NCBI GenBank assembly: GCA_001051155.2
Contig: JYIP02000001.1
Coordinates: 3,596,001-3,660,000, forward strand
Length of the DNA stretch: 64,000 bases
Direction: 5' to 3'
DNA from: Chrysoporthe austroafricana
Lineage: Eukaryota; Ascomycota; Sordariomycetes; Diaporthales; Cryphonectriaceae
Within the stretch, counting starts at the first letter, position 1. Each line of letters begins with the position of its first letter. A model generated the notes under the pieces. That model had not been told where the DNA came from and did not search any database. It was given only the letters and a program-made list of their open reading frames with translations. Both the position numbers and the translations under genes were made by a program. Shown piece by piece: positions 1 through 11,555 of the stretch.

Positions 1-264
1 ACTACGAGTGCGTTGAAAGAAATGGTAGGCGAAGGGATTCTTATGTATTCCTTGCCGCTGTTTTCTCCGCCTTGGAGTTGGAATTGTTGTGATATATCTG
101 AATCCGACCTCAGCAGGCCAGGTCCACCGGCATCAGAAACGCCCGAAGACCAAATTATGGAGAGTGCTTACCGATCGACGAGACTAGTAATAGGTAGGTC
201 TCTCTTCTTCCCTTCAGGAACCGAACCAGACGGCTCAACACCGGGACTGACCACGTCGCTCCGC

Positions 265-1218
265 AGCCACGCTCACGCTATCCGCGCGAGCCCGAGCCCA
301 GTTCAGAGGCGGCTTCGGCGGGGACGGCAGCTTCGGGGCCGGCCCCGACAGCGGCCCCTTCCATGACGCCGGCTCGGGGTCCTTCGACGTCTCCGGCGCG
401 CTGCACCAGCGCACCGCCCACGGCATCTTGGCGAGTATCGCGTTCGTCGTGCTGTTCCCGCTCGGGGCGATGGCGATGACCATGTTGAGCGGGCGGTGGG
501 GCCTCTGGGTGCACGCCGTGACGCAGCTCATGGCATGGGTCCTGTTCGTGGTGGCCGCGGCGCTCGGGTTCGTGCTCGTGAGGGAGGTGCGGGTTCCCGG
601 GAGCGGTGATGGAGAGGCCTGGCTGGTGAGCCTCACTCTTCCTTTCCCCCTGCTCCGAACAGGCGCCCTGCTGCCACGTGCTGCTAGGAGAGGCGAGGTG
701 AAGGAGGGGACGCAGCAGGTTTGGCTCGAGGGGCTGGCCTGCCCCGGCGCTGAGCTGACACGCTATGCCCTCGAGCGCAGATGCGCGACCCCCGAACCAA
801 CTACCACCCCATCCTCGGCACCGTCATCCTCGTCCTCATCGCCCTGCAGCCCGCACTGGGCTACCTGCACCACCGGCAGTTCAGGCGCACCCGGCGCCGC
901 GCGCCCGTCTCGCACCTCCACCTCTGGAACGGCCGGCTCCTGATCGCCGCGGGCATGGTCAACGGCGGGCTCGGGCTGAGGATCGCAGGCGCGGGCGACA
1001 TGAACAAGCTCGGGTACACCATCGTCGCGGCCGTGCTGGGCGGCGCGTGGCTCGTCGTCACGCTGCTCGGGGAGGTGAGGAGGCGACGGGGCCGCGACGT
1101 CTTTCGCCGGGCCAAGAGGCAGGACGGGAGGGGTGTTCGGATGGCGAGGGTTCATAAGGCTGCCAGGGCGGAGAGCGAGGACGGGATTGTGGGGGGCGGC
1201 TCACGACGGTACGCGTAG
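265..1218 (+). CDS. Cytochrome b561-domain membrane protein, 3' part
   Basis: The C-terminal half of a fungal membrane cytochrome b561, usually joined to an N-terminal DOMON or haem domain and thought to move electrons across a membrane. An exon running from about 265 to 625 joins in phase 0 to 781-1218 across an intron at 626-780 (GTGAG donor, CGCAG acceptor). The joined frame gives five hydrophobic helices and four candidate haem-binding histidines in TAHG, WVHAV, NYHP and HLHLW contexts, which is the b561 pattern. The 265 boundary is a likely acceptor after CTCCGCAG, because an in-frame TGA lies just upstream. The N-terminal domain and the start codon are not visible in positions 1-264, so the gene either begins before the window or is 5'-broken. 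The tail after the last helix is basic. The family call is fairly sure; the 5' end is not. Confidence 0.75.
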
Positions 1219-2215
1219 ATGGGGCATTACTCATGTTGAGGATCCTTAGCTGAACTGATTTGTCATAAAGGCGTGGTTTGGGCCCGGTGGTCTTGGAGAT
1301 CTGCGGATTGCTGGTGGAAGAAGGGGTTCAGCTTCGCCGTCCTGGCCACTAGACCCATCAACCGTCCTCACATCTTTGTATGCATCTTAGCGGCGTAGTC
1401 GTCTTGTCGATGAGAGTCATGGATTTGAAGTAAGCATATACGCGAGACATGACGTCAGAGGATGGAAAGTCTGAGCAAGAGCAAAACCATGCAGAGGAAA
1501 AAATAATCCCCCTGTCTGAAGACCTGACGTCCGGACAACAGAAGGGCTATATAGTGGGTCGCGCACACTCACTATGCTATCGCTCCTCGATCCGAGATGA
1601 GCCCTGTGATCGCATGACAGATAATAAGATTAAGAGCTTCTGTCCCCGAGCACGCCGGTACTGGCTAATCTGCAGGGTATTAGGCTCTTGGAGGCCAGCA
1701 CTCAGAAGTTAGCCTCTGCCTGAGTGTCCACTTGCTTTTGTACCGCCACCCGGATAATATCTAAAGCCTGCTATGCGCTGGTCAGCATCGCGATGGACTG
1801 CTCGAGGCGCTTATGTAGGTGTAATGCATTTGCGGTATGTGGGTGAGACATTGCGACGTAGTGGCTTCAGCTGAGGCTAATCCGCAGCCGCTTAATATAA
1901 TACCACGAGACAACTGCCGCTCCTCTTGACCTGGATTACCCTTGGCTGCCCGGGGGCTCCGGATTCGGATTGCAATCGCGTCTGTCAAAAAGCATTCAGG
2001 ATGTCCCACCTTATCCACTTTCAGCTTGATTTAAGCATAATTTGGAATCACCGGGCGCACATACCAGCCGACCTAGCGCCATGCCGTATATTCAGACCCT
2101 TCCTGCTCCTCGTCTCAACGACATCTAGGAACATCTGAAGAAGCTTTGAACTCCGCCGAGAATTTCTTGTTTACACGTGGGTCGTCATCACTGTGACAGC
2201 TCTCGCAACGTGAAC
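1219..2215. other. Intergenic, no gene seen
   Basis: Only short open frames without recognisable domains. It serves as the upstream region of the multicopper oxidase. Confidence 0.6.
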
Positions 2216-4168
2216 ATGGGAGCTTCACTACAGTGTCTCTTTTCTCTCGCTTGTCTGTTGGCCTTGGTTCTGGCTGATCTTGTTGTTCACGATGACGATT
2301 TTACCCCAGATCATGTACTTCATATAACAGCGCAGAACATCTCACAGGCATGTGATACAAGATATTCCGTGGTTGTCAATGGTACTTCTCCTGGACCACC
2401 CATCAGGTTGGCGGCAGGGAGGTCACATTGGATACGTGTGTACAATGACATGACAGATGCGAACTTGACCATGGTGAGTCTACCTACAAGCCACTATAAA
2501 AGGAGAACAGCTTTTAGTAACGATTGATATGTAAAGCACTGGCACGGAATTTCGCAACGCATGGCCGAGTTCTCCGACGGCTCTCCTCTGGCGTCACAGT
2601 GGCCAATACCGCCACTGAAGTTTTTTGACTACGAACTCGAGGTCTTGGCCGAGGATGCAGGGACATATTTCTACCACTCCCATATCGGAATGCAGGCACT
2701 GACAGGCACTGGTCCGCTCACTGTTGAGGACTGCGGCCCTCCACCATACCAGTATGATGATGAACGCATCTTACTGTGGCACGACCACTTCAAACAGACG
2801 GATGAAGCTTTCGAGAAAGGGCTCCTCGCCGTTCCTCTAAACTTCGGAGGCGAGGTCGTGGCCCTGATGTTGAATGGCCAAGGCGTGGCCATTAATCACA
2901 CAGCCGGCGAGATTCCCGGGGACCAGTCGTGTCAGCTGCCGGTCGTGGAAGTCGAGCCAGACAAGACGTACAGATTTCGTTTTATTGGAGGCACGAGCTT
3001 GAGCCATGCTATCATGGCATTTGAGGACCATGAAAACCTCACCGTCATTTCTGTAGACGGTGGTCAATACACTCAGCCCACGGTAACTTCTAGGATGCAA
3101 CTCGGAAGCGGACAGCGCTTTGATATCCTCTTCAATACGAAATCCATCGACGAACTCCAGGCTGCTGGGAAGACAGACTTTTGGATCCAATTCGAGACCA
3201 GAGATCGACCGTCTGTGTTCCGGGGTTATGGCATTCTTCGTTACAAGACGGGTTCAGACAACCCACCAACATCGCCACCGGTCCCCACAACGCCTGTCTT
3301 CAATCTTCCTAGTGCGACTTACAACTGGTTGGAAAATACACTTCAGCCTCTGGTGCCTGACTACAGCTTTCCTTCCTTGGACGAAGTCACACGACGCGTC
3401 ATACTTGACGCGAGGCAGCTTATCAGCCCGGAGACTAACCAAACCATCTGGCAGATGAATGGGCTGAGTTGGACGCCGGAGGTCGCGCTCCAGGTACCGC
3501 TACTCGTCGACATCTACCTTCGCGGCGACGCCGCGGTCCCGGATTACGACGTCGCCTTGGCCAATAACGGATGGGATCCGCATACCAAGTCCTTCCCGGC
3601 CAAGGCGGGCGAGGTTCTCGAGATCGTGTTCCAGAACACCGGTTCACTCGTCATGAACAATGGGGGAGTGGACGTGCATCCGTTTCACGCGCACGGCCAG
3701 CACTTCTACGATATTGGGAGCGGCAATGGGACATATGATCCAGCCGCCGCCGAGGCGGCGATTGTCAGCGCGAATTATACCCCTGTGAAGAGGGATACGA
3801 CGATGCTGTATAGATATGAGACGCAGACGACCGCTGGAGTGTTGGCGGGATGGAGGGCATGGAGGTTTCGGGTTGCGAATCCAGGAGTCTGGATGATCCA
3901 CTGCCACACTTTACAACATATGATCATGGGTAAGTACTTGTCGCCTTTCGTGCAGCTTCAAGTCCCTCCCTCCTCTATTCTCTGACAGCAGCTAGGTATG
4001 CAAACTGTCTGGGTGATTGGCAATGCCAGTGACATCCAAAAGACACCAACAGAATTGAGTACCGGCTACTTCACTTATGGTGGAAGTGTCTACGGCAATG
4101 ATACTTCGCCGGCTCAAGTCAATGAGCAATACGACCATTGCAAAGACACCTGTCAGCCCCCCCAGTGA
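2216..4168 (+). CDS. Secreted multicopper oxidase (laccase / ascorbate-oxidase type)
   Basis: Predicted 607-residue blue-copper oxidase that oxidises phenolic or similar substrates and reduces oxygen to water outside the cell. There are three exons, 2216-2473, 2537-3929 and 3996-4168; the introns are 2474-2536 (GTGAGT) and 3930-3995 (GTAAGT). Residues 1-20 form a signal peptide. The copper ligands are complete: HWHG directly after the first junction, YHSH, HPFHAHG near the C-terminus and HCHTLQHMIMGM, the last running across the second intron. The order is Cu-oxidase_3, Cu-oxidase, Cu-oxidase_2, and the length fits ascomycete ascorbate-oxidase-like laccases. The ATG at 2216 is chosen because it opens the signal peptide. 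It lies 3.7 kb beyond the regulator gene and could take part in phenol or polyketide oxidation, but co-regulation with the cluster is only inferred. Confidence 0.88.
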
Positions 4169-5902
4169 TACCTGAACGGGTAGGATACATGAGGAGAAAT
4201 GTATTTATTAGGAGTAATGTTTAGATATGAAGGTTATCTGTGGAATACTCGCATCTTAGGTGGAAGGGGCGTAGTGGGCATAGCCTTAAATAGTTTAAAC
4301 TTCTTGGAGAATAATAGTGTAGCGGACCTTGGGTTGTCGGTGTTCCCATCGGACGAGATATGCATGATGCCCTTAGATAACAGAATTACTACTAAGTAAG
4401 AATACTAGGAGAATCATGATTGTCTGTTCTCTCGTGCTACATCCCTTTCCGTGATTTGTGATATGTCTGGTATTGAGGGCCGAGGTGTCGACGCTTCTGA
4501 TACTCGGTGGTCTCTTAGACGCGCTAAGGCCGGCACTATAGACGGAGAATAGTGCAGTTTGATATAGATGAGAACTCAATTTTAGATCGCTGGCGTTGTT
4601 GGATGAGAACTCATCCAGTCGACATTCCTGAGTGAGCTCTCCTTCTCGTTGGAGAATGGAAGAGGCAGTTCTCGACTTACGCCAGTCTCTTCGGGAACGT
4701 GACAGGTCCGTCTGTTTCCTGGTTCCTTCGGTGTCCTTGTGCGTAGCTTCGGTTTTGAGCTCCGTCGCGATCTGAGATTTAATAGTCTAGCTAACAATCA
4801 AGGTTGTAAACGTTGAGGCCTTGCGGCTTTCATACCAGTCTATACCAGACGGCGTTGCTATTAGTGCCCCATACAATCTCCTGACTCTTAAAAGACCCAT
4901 CAGCTGGCAACAGTCTCTGACTCATCTGGCTAGTGACTTCATTGGATTGTTCCTCATTGGGTGCTGAAAATATCTCATAATTTGAGAAATTCTCAAGTGC
5001 ATCCCACTTAGCTTCGAGACGCCCTCGAGGAAGATACTCACCCTCAAGTCAGGCATCGTCTCTACGGTGGTTTGTGGGGAAGCTTTGTCCTTTTAGTCCA
5101 GAGGGTAGATTGTGGTTGTAAAAGAAAGAAAGTCTAGTATACAGGCGAGCACAGAATGTCCCTTTTTATACCCTTACAGCCGGCGTTTCAGCCTAGCCGC
5201 CGGCCTTTTATCCGGCTTTCCCACATGGTTGACAAAACCTCACTCAAGGTTTACTCTTGCTCATGAACTATCCTATCTTATAATTACGCTCTATCGTGTT
5301 TAAAGGTCAGTCGCTGGGTTCAAACTGGGCAAAGTTGTAATATCATCTAGTATTTCTCGGGAAAAATTTCTCGGGAAAAGAAGCGGCGTAGTACCGAGGA
5401 TGCTGCCGGGTGAAGACCCGAAGCAACCAGCGGCGGAGCCCTGTCCTGGCGCTGGTTGGGGGGGGGGGGACAAATCACACTAATGCAAGACACTCAGTCA
5501 GAGGGAGACGACATACGATGCGCCAATCCTCCTCGGTTTCGTGAAGATTTGGTTCTGTAAGGCTGCATGCCGCGTCACCCCATCTCCGTTTCTGCTATTT
5601 GCCCGTCTTAATTACGGCTTGAATCCTCTACATGGCACGCATCTGCAGTCAGCGATGCAGGCCGCGGCGTCTAGGTGAGATGGTACCCCTCCCATAATGT
5701 GATTTTATTGTGCTGATCAGTTGCGTTGGTAGCCTTGCGCGCCTTGCTAAATTACACCCTTCTAGATCCATTCGCCTCTATGTTTTAGTGTATAATAGTT
5801 ACCTTACTGCATATGCACCACAACCCCGCCACGCTGACGCACCATAGACCATTGACATGCGGCATACGCATCCGCCCGCCTGCCCGCCCGCCCGTTCAGC
5901 CT
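4169..5902. other. Intergenic with LTR-like debris, no intact gene
   Basis: No coding frame over 71 codons looks real. Positions 5145-5222 match a repeat at 53.4 kb (listed separately). The sequence 'tctcgggaaaa' is repeated directly around 5357-5380, and a run of 12 G lies at 5458-5469. This looks like decayed transposon sequence. Confidence 0.5.
5145..5222 (-). repeat. Dispersed repeat copy 1, LTR-like promoter segment
   Basis: About 78 bp that match 53422-53499 in the same orientation, with shared blocks 'gcgagcacagaatg', 'cccttttt', 'ccttacagcc/ccttgcaacc', 'ccggcttt' and 'atccggctttcc'. On the minus strand it reads GGAAAGCCGGATAAA... and then a TATAAAAAGGG box, which resembles an LTR promoter. 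No ends or target-site duplication could be defined. Confidence 0.55.
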
Positions 5903-8414
5903 CTATCTCTCCGCCAGCCTTGCGTCCGCCTCCGCCAGCAGCTCCAGGTTGAGATGCTCCGACCCCACCAGCTCGCGCATGATGCCCGTAACCAGGCCGA
6001 GGGCGTGCAGCTGCCTCGCGGCGTCGGCCGGGTCCGGCCCGTGCTGCAGGAGCCACAGGTGCATCTGGAGGGCCGAGTTCATGGCCCACGTGAACAGCGG
6101 CCCGGCCTGCCGGAACATCTCGGTGTGGCTGCTGCTGTCGACGGCCCACAGGGTCGCCTGCAGGTCCGTCGACGCCGTCATGCACCGCGACATGGCCTCG
6201 GCCGCGATGGCGCTTGGCAGCTTCTCCTTGTCGGCCTTGTCCACGGCCACGTGCTTCAGGATGATTTCCACTCCCGAGAGGTTGATGGCTATGATCGGGA
6301 AGAGGGCGTCATTGCAGGTGCCGTTGGGTGTTAGTAAGTGGGGGGCCAGGCAGCCCGTTCGGCACTGTCTTATCAGCTTGTCGAGACGGTAGTGGTTGTC
6401 CCAGAAAGAATAGGACGTATCGTCGAGCGACTTTTGGATATGTTCGAAGACCCGTCGGTATAGGGTGACCATAATGACAGTGCCAGCGAAGGGCGGTAGC
6501 TGATGGCGCTCAGGGGCTTCGAGGACCTCCTGGAGGGTAGGCATCACGGGTACTTCGTCAATCATATCGAGCTCGCCGGCACAGGGGAGGCGAAGCACAA
6601 TCTGCAGGGCCCGTCAGTCTCGCCCTTCTTGTTCCGTTTCCTGATGTGTCGATGGGGTATGAAAGAGCCTTGCACCTACCTCATCCACAGCCGGCGCAAA
6701 CTTGGTCTTCATACTTGCAAACGCATCCAGCACATACATCTGCCAGAACGTGCGCCGCTTCTCTTCGGCGTTGAATGGGCAGTTCGACCCGGGCAGGCAT
6801 ATCCGCAAGGTACGGCACATACCGGAGCGTGGATCTGCCGCGCTGAGGGCCTCGAAGGCGTTAAAATCCAGGTCGGTCCGCTCCAGCCCCATCAGCTTGG
6901 CCAGGCGGATAGCACGGCCGAGGGTCATCCACGTGCGAGCCAGGTTGGGCCGCTGCAGCTCGTAGAAGCCCAACAGGATGCAGGCCTGCAGCGTGTCGAT
7001 GCTGCGCAGCCCTGCACCCTTGTCCTCGCGCTCGCACATGTCGAGCAGCCCGCGCGCCTGCGTGTACAAGGTGTCGGTGTCAATTGTCATCGCGGGGGAG
7101 AGGGACGGGCCGCCCAGCTGCTTCTCGGGAGTCGGCTCGCGCCATAGGGAGCCTAGGCTGGCCATGGCGTGGGAGAGAGCCTGGGCGGGCACGAAGCCCG
7201 GGACCTGGCTCAGCTCGTCGAGGAAGCGCCGGCGGTGGACCATGGGAAAGACGGGATTAAAGACGTCGAAGTAGGTGTCGTGCCTGCGTACGTATATGTG
7301 GTAAGCCAGGGCCTCCAGCAATCGAAGCCAAGCCTTAAAGCGGGCCGGCGAGAGTTCGAGATCAAGGGAATGCTTAATAAGGCTTACAGTGGGCTGAAGA
7401 CAGCTTGGACGTCTATGTCGCCTGGCATCTGATCTATGGTCCCCGCCTCGCTGCTCGCATTGGTAAGCGATGGCAAACTTGGCTCACCCTGGGACGCTAG
7501 CAAGTCGAGAGAGCCGGTAGCCGAGGGCATCATGGACGACGAGAAATCAATCGAGTCCAGGTCGATTCTGCCGAAGAAGGGGTCTGAGGCGTCGCTATTT
7601 CTGTGCAAGTTTGACCTGTGCATCATACCCAAGTCAGACAGGGGCTCCTGGGAGCTTCTGCAGAGCGATAGAACAGCAGCCTCACCAATCGTCCAGTAAT
7701 GATGCATCTGGCATGCCTTGCAGCATATCCGGAAGCATGCTCATAGGCTCTTCGGACAGTCTGGGGTCTGAGATCGCCTGCGCGGAGTGCGGTCCCGCTG
7801 GCGTCGACCCCAAGAGGGCCGCCGCGGGCTGGAGCTCTGCATCGACGGCGGATTCAGGCCAGGGGATGTTGAACTGTTCAGTCTCGCTCGTAGGCGACTT
7901 GGAGCCTCTGGCTCGCCGGCTTTCTGCCCGGTCTGCTCGGGTGGGTGGACGGCACGTCAGCAAGCAAAGGTCGCCGCGGTGCGAAGGTCAGAAGGGGAGG
8001 AGGGGGGAGAGGGAGAAAGAGAGAGAGAGAGAGAGGGAAGCACAGAGACAGAGAGGCAGAGAGTTGCCGACCTAATCGGTTGTGGATATCGACGAGAAGC
8101 CGCGTCAGGTCGGCCTTTGTGAGCGACGGCTTGGACGGGCCCGAATAGTGGCAACCGAGTCCCATCTTGTCACAGCGGCCACATCGCGGCTGCGCGCGGT
8201 CGCAGCGAACCTTGCGGCCCCGACAAGGGTTACATGCCAGGCGCTTACTCGGCGGGCCTTCGTGTCCTGGCACGGAAGCCTGCTCTTTCAGCTGCTGGTC
8301 GCTGCTGGTGCTGCTGCCGACTGTCGCGGACGCCCTCCCGCCACCGCTGCTCGGCCGTTGGGTCTCGGCCGAGAGGAAGCCGGTGTCGAGGGTCATGGTG
8401 TGCCACGGCTTCAT
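5903..8414 (-). CDS. Zn2Cys6 transcription factor with fungal_trans domain
   Basis: Candidate pathway regulator of about 715 residues. The ATG is at 8412-8414 and the stop at 5903-5905. The zinc cluster is at residues 61-88 with six cysteines, C61, C64, C71, C78, C81 and C88, in a CX2CX6CX6CX2CX6C pattern. The middle homology region follows, containing 'FPMVHRRRF' and 'RTFWQMYVLDAF'. Supported introns are 7924-8071 (GA-rich, phase 1), 7616-7685 (GTGAGG, branch CTGAC) and 6602-6679 (GTAGGT). The junction near 7334-7401 is unsure: it needs a GTCTTC donor to stay in frame, and that choice makes the total length divisible by three. The gene lies between the multicopper oxidase and the GMC gene. 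Exon 1 contains a 12-bp palindrome also found in the efflux-pump promoter, so it may control the cluster; that is inference. Confidence 0.85.
7979..8062. repeat. GA-rich microsatellite inside intron 1 of the regulator
   Basis: Purine-only GAGAGA tract on the plus strand (pyrimidine on the coding strand) that fills much of the first intron of the Zn2Cys6 gene. It is simple sequence and may help define the intron polypyrimidine tract. Confidence 0.8.
8363..8374. promoter_or_regulatory. 12-bp palindrome tctcggccgaga, copy 1
   Basis: Perfect palindrome inside exon 1 of the Zn2Cys6 gene, about 40 bp downstream of its ATG. The same 12-mer lies in the efflux-pump promoter at 17313-17324, and an 11-bp version at 11965-11975. 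It contains CGG/CCG half-sites of the kind bound by Zn2Cys6 dimers. Its operator role is inferred. Confidence 0.3.
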
Positions 8415-9653
8415 CGTGAAACAGCCGTGATCCGGGGCCTCAGGTGTAGAGGGAGGGGGGTCCTGTTTGTGCGTGTGCGTATGGGAGAGAGAGAAAGGGA
8501 CAAAGAGAGGGAAAGGGTCGAGATAGCCAGCTGAAGAGGTGAGGTCACCAGTCAGCCGGGGAGGGTTGCGTCTACGCGGCGCATTGGCTTATTGATGTAC
8601 TGGTGGCTGCCCGCCGAGAGCGTGAGCGCAGGGGCGATACTGCTTTGTCCCTCTTCCTGCGCAGAAACAGGAGGATCCGGCCGGCCCAGTCTCTCGGCTA
8701 ACGGCAGGGCTGCATGACGACCCTAGGCCACAGGCGACATATCCAGTAGCCGTCTGTGTGTATTCGGCGATTATGTAGCGAAGCTGACGGATTGCAGATG
8801 TGCTCTCTTGGCCGTGATTCGGTCGCCTACGCTGCCGTACGGCCGGAGCCCAGGGTCCTGAGCTTACTATGTCAGTGCTTTGGTATATTTTCGGAGCATC
8901 TGTGCGGTACTTTTGACACTAGGGTACGTTTCTGTACCTGCCTGGACCCAGCATCTATCATCACTAGTTGCCGCTCCCGTTCATCCGATAGGGCCCTAGA
9001 GGCCCCTAAATACCTTGCCCTCCCCCCCCAGCTTCTGCTGTTGCTCACGATGCATAGGAAGATCTAGTTACATCTCTCGAGGAGGATCCGACGTCTAGTA
9101 GCTTCTATGCACTCAGAATTACGTCGTCCGTCCTCCTGGATCCGTCGCACTTTTACACCGGAAGGGGAAGAGTACGAGGCCTACATATGTACAGGCCTGC
9201 AGGGGCTGTATTAGTCAGGCCCTAGTTGTGTACGGATGTACATTAGGTACTTACACAGTACAAGCAGCAACTGGAGGGTTACACCCCCGAGGACGGAACA
9301 CGTACCAGTATTTGAGTCACGATTAATTACGGACGTAGAATACCTAATCTTTAGTAGCACACGTATCTGAGTACCGCATGCATCCCCACTACTGCTCTCA
9401 AATGCAGGATCTTCTAACTAGGCATGACACGTGCTGATCTGATAATTTGACCGCCGACTTTAGCATTCGCCTGCCACTTTCCTAGGTGGGCCCGGCCGCG
9501 AAAGTGGAGAGTGGATCTACTGAGTATACAGATATGTATTTAGGTGATAGGGAACAAATAGTACAATTCTAGAAATATAACCTGATAAAATTTAGAAGGA
9601 TAACAAGGAAGCACACTGAAGTGCTCCCGGCCCCCTCCTCCACCCCCGCTGCC
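8415..9653. other. Intergenic, no gene seen
   Basis: The upstream region of the Zn2Cys6 gene and the 3' side of the GMC gene. A second GA-rich stretch lies at 8485-8520. No coding frame has recognisable content. Confidence 0.6.
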
Positions 9654-11555
9654 TTAGCAGGCACCAGAAATGTCGCAGGCAATCTTCTCTGCTAACGCAT
9701 ACACGGTAGATTGCGGATGCCCCGGTGGCAGCAGTGGGAACGCTGAGGCGTCCACCACCCGCAACCCCTGGACGCCATACACCCTCCCCTGCGGATCGAC
9801 CACGGCCAGGGGGTCGTCCGCCTTCCCCATCGCGCACGTGCAGGACCCGTGGAAGATGGTCTGGAAGCTGCCGCGGATCGACGTCTCGATCTCCGCGTCC
9901 GTCGCCACCTGCGCGCCAGGGTACTTCTCCGGCCCGACCTTGAGCGGCGCAATGCTCCCCTGCGCCCAAAACGTGCGCGCGCGCTTGAACCCGCTGACCG
10001 CCACGTCGACGTCGCTCTGCGCCGTCAGGAACGCCGGGTCGATCAGCGGCGCCACCGCCGCATCCGCCGACGTGATGTTCACGGAGCCGCGCGAGCGCGG
10101 CGCCACCAGCACCACCCCCAGCGACGCGTACGCCGTGCCGTCCTCCGGGTCGGCCGTCGTGAGCACGCTCGTGTTGCCCAGGTACGCGCTGAAGGCGATG
10201 TACTCGACCTCGGGCCAGTCGGCCGGGTACGCCGCCAGCTCGGCGAGGGAGGCCGCGTCCCAGGTGCTCCGGGTGTTGTTGGGGATCTTCTCCCACCCGA
10301 GCAGGTCGGCGCCCGGGCTGGTGAGCAGGCCCTGGGACGGGTTGGTGTTGTAGAGCTCGACCTGCTCGGCTTCGAAGGAGGCGCTGCCGAGCGAGGATGC
10401 CGTCACAGCGTTGATGCCCTGGGACACGCCGAACACGATGTGGTCCTGCATGCCCTGCCCAACCCCCGGGGCGTCCACGAGGACAGGGATGTCGAGGGGC
10501 TGCAGGAGCTCCGAGGGGCCGATACCTGAGACCTGGAGGAGCTGTGGGGAGCCGATGACGCCGGCGGACAGGATGACCTCCTTACGCGCGCTGAGGGTGA
10601 ACTGCGCCCCGAGCGACTCGACCTGGACCCCCGTCGCCGTCTTCGAGCTGTCGAAGATGATCTTCTTGGCATCCGTCAGGGGGTAGAGGTAGTAGTTCGT
10701 GTTGCCCAGAGAGCTTCGCAGGAAGGACGTCTCGGACGAAGACCGCAGCATGCTCCCCGCGTCGATGGTAAACATGGCATACGCTTGGCCCAGGAGGTCG
10801 CCGTTCTGAAACCCTTCCGCGAGGACACGGATGCCCATCTGCGTGAATGCCTTGGTGGCCCACGTGGAAAACGCATAGGCCCAGTTTGGAAAGGTGAGGG
10901 ACAGCGGCCCTTCTCCGCTGCCGAGAGCCGAGTCGCTGTACTGGGGGGTGGCGTTGGCGGCGCGCAGGTCGTTCCGCGGCGGTGTGAAGTTCAGGCTCTT
11001 CTCGAAGTAGGGGAGCCAGTTGGCAAAGGTGTAGCTCTGGTCCCCGACCTGGTCGGCCCACTGCTGGTAGGAGCCCACGGTGGCGCGGTGGTACACCATG
11101 AAGTTCCTAGCCGAGCACCCGCCAAACATCTTGCCGCGTGGATAGTGTAACGACTCATTTAGAGCGCCCTAAAGCAAGAAGATTAGAAAGTATTACTTAG
11201 GCAGCGAGGACAAGGGTGTACCCACAGGCTGGGGCGTCGTCTGATATCCCCAGTCCGCGCCGGGCTGCCAGTCGGTGGCTGCCTTGCCCGCATATGCCGT
11301 AGCATAGGCGGGTATCTGGCTAAGGTTTCCGTTGCTGAGCTCATAGAAAGTACCTGCCTCAACGACGGCCACACTCCCGGCATTCTGCTCAACAAGTCTG
11401 CTTGCTATGGTGAGGCCAGCTGTCCCGCCGCCGACGACGACATAGTCGTACGTAGCATTGGCGCCCGGGATACCAAAGGACGACCCTAACGGGCTGGCCT
11501 GGACTGCTGCAGCCAAGAAGGCCGTCAGACAGACGGCTAATCTGTGAGCCCACAT
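9654..11555 (-). CDS. Secreted GMC-family FAD oxidoreductase
   Basis: Predicted 614-residue glucose-methanol-choline oxidoreductase that oxidises an alcohol or aldehyde with FAD. There are two exons, 11226-11555 and 9654-11168, with a phase-0 intron at 11169-11225 (GTGGGT donor, CTTTAG acceptor). That donor was preferred to the nearby GTAATA because it restores the family motif PQPGALNESLHYPRGKMFGG across the junction. Residues 1-20 are a signal peptide. The Rossmann motif VVVGGGTAGL lies near residue 40. The C-terminal domain has FHGSCTCAMG and the PPGHPQSTVYALAEK helix with the catalytic histidine. Such enzymes often tailor fungal polyketides, and it is one of three redox enzymes on the PKS side of the regulator. 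The substrate cannot be read from sequence. Confidence 0.9.

Noticed and set aside
5308..5335. 'gggttcaaactgggc' resembling a tRNA T-arm
   Set aside because: No matching acceptor stem or anticodon arm could be folded around it.
9849..10529. 226-codon plus-strand open frame
   Set aside because: Arg-rich antisense shadow of the GMC oxidoreductase.
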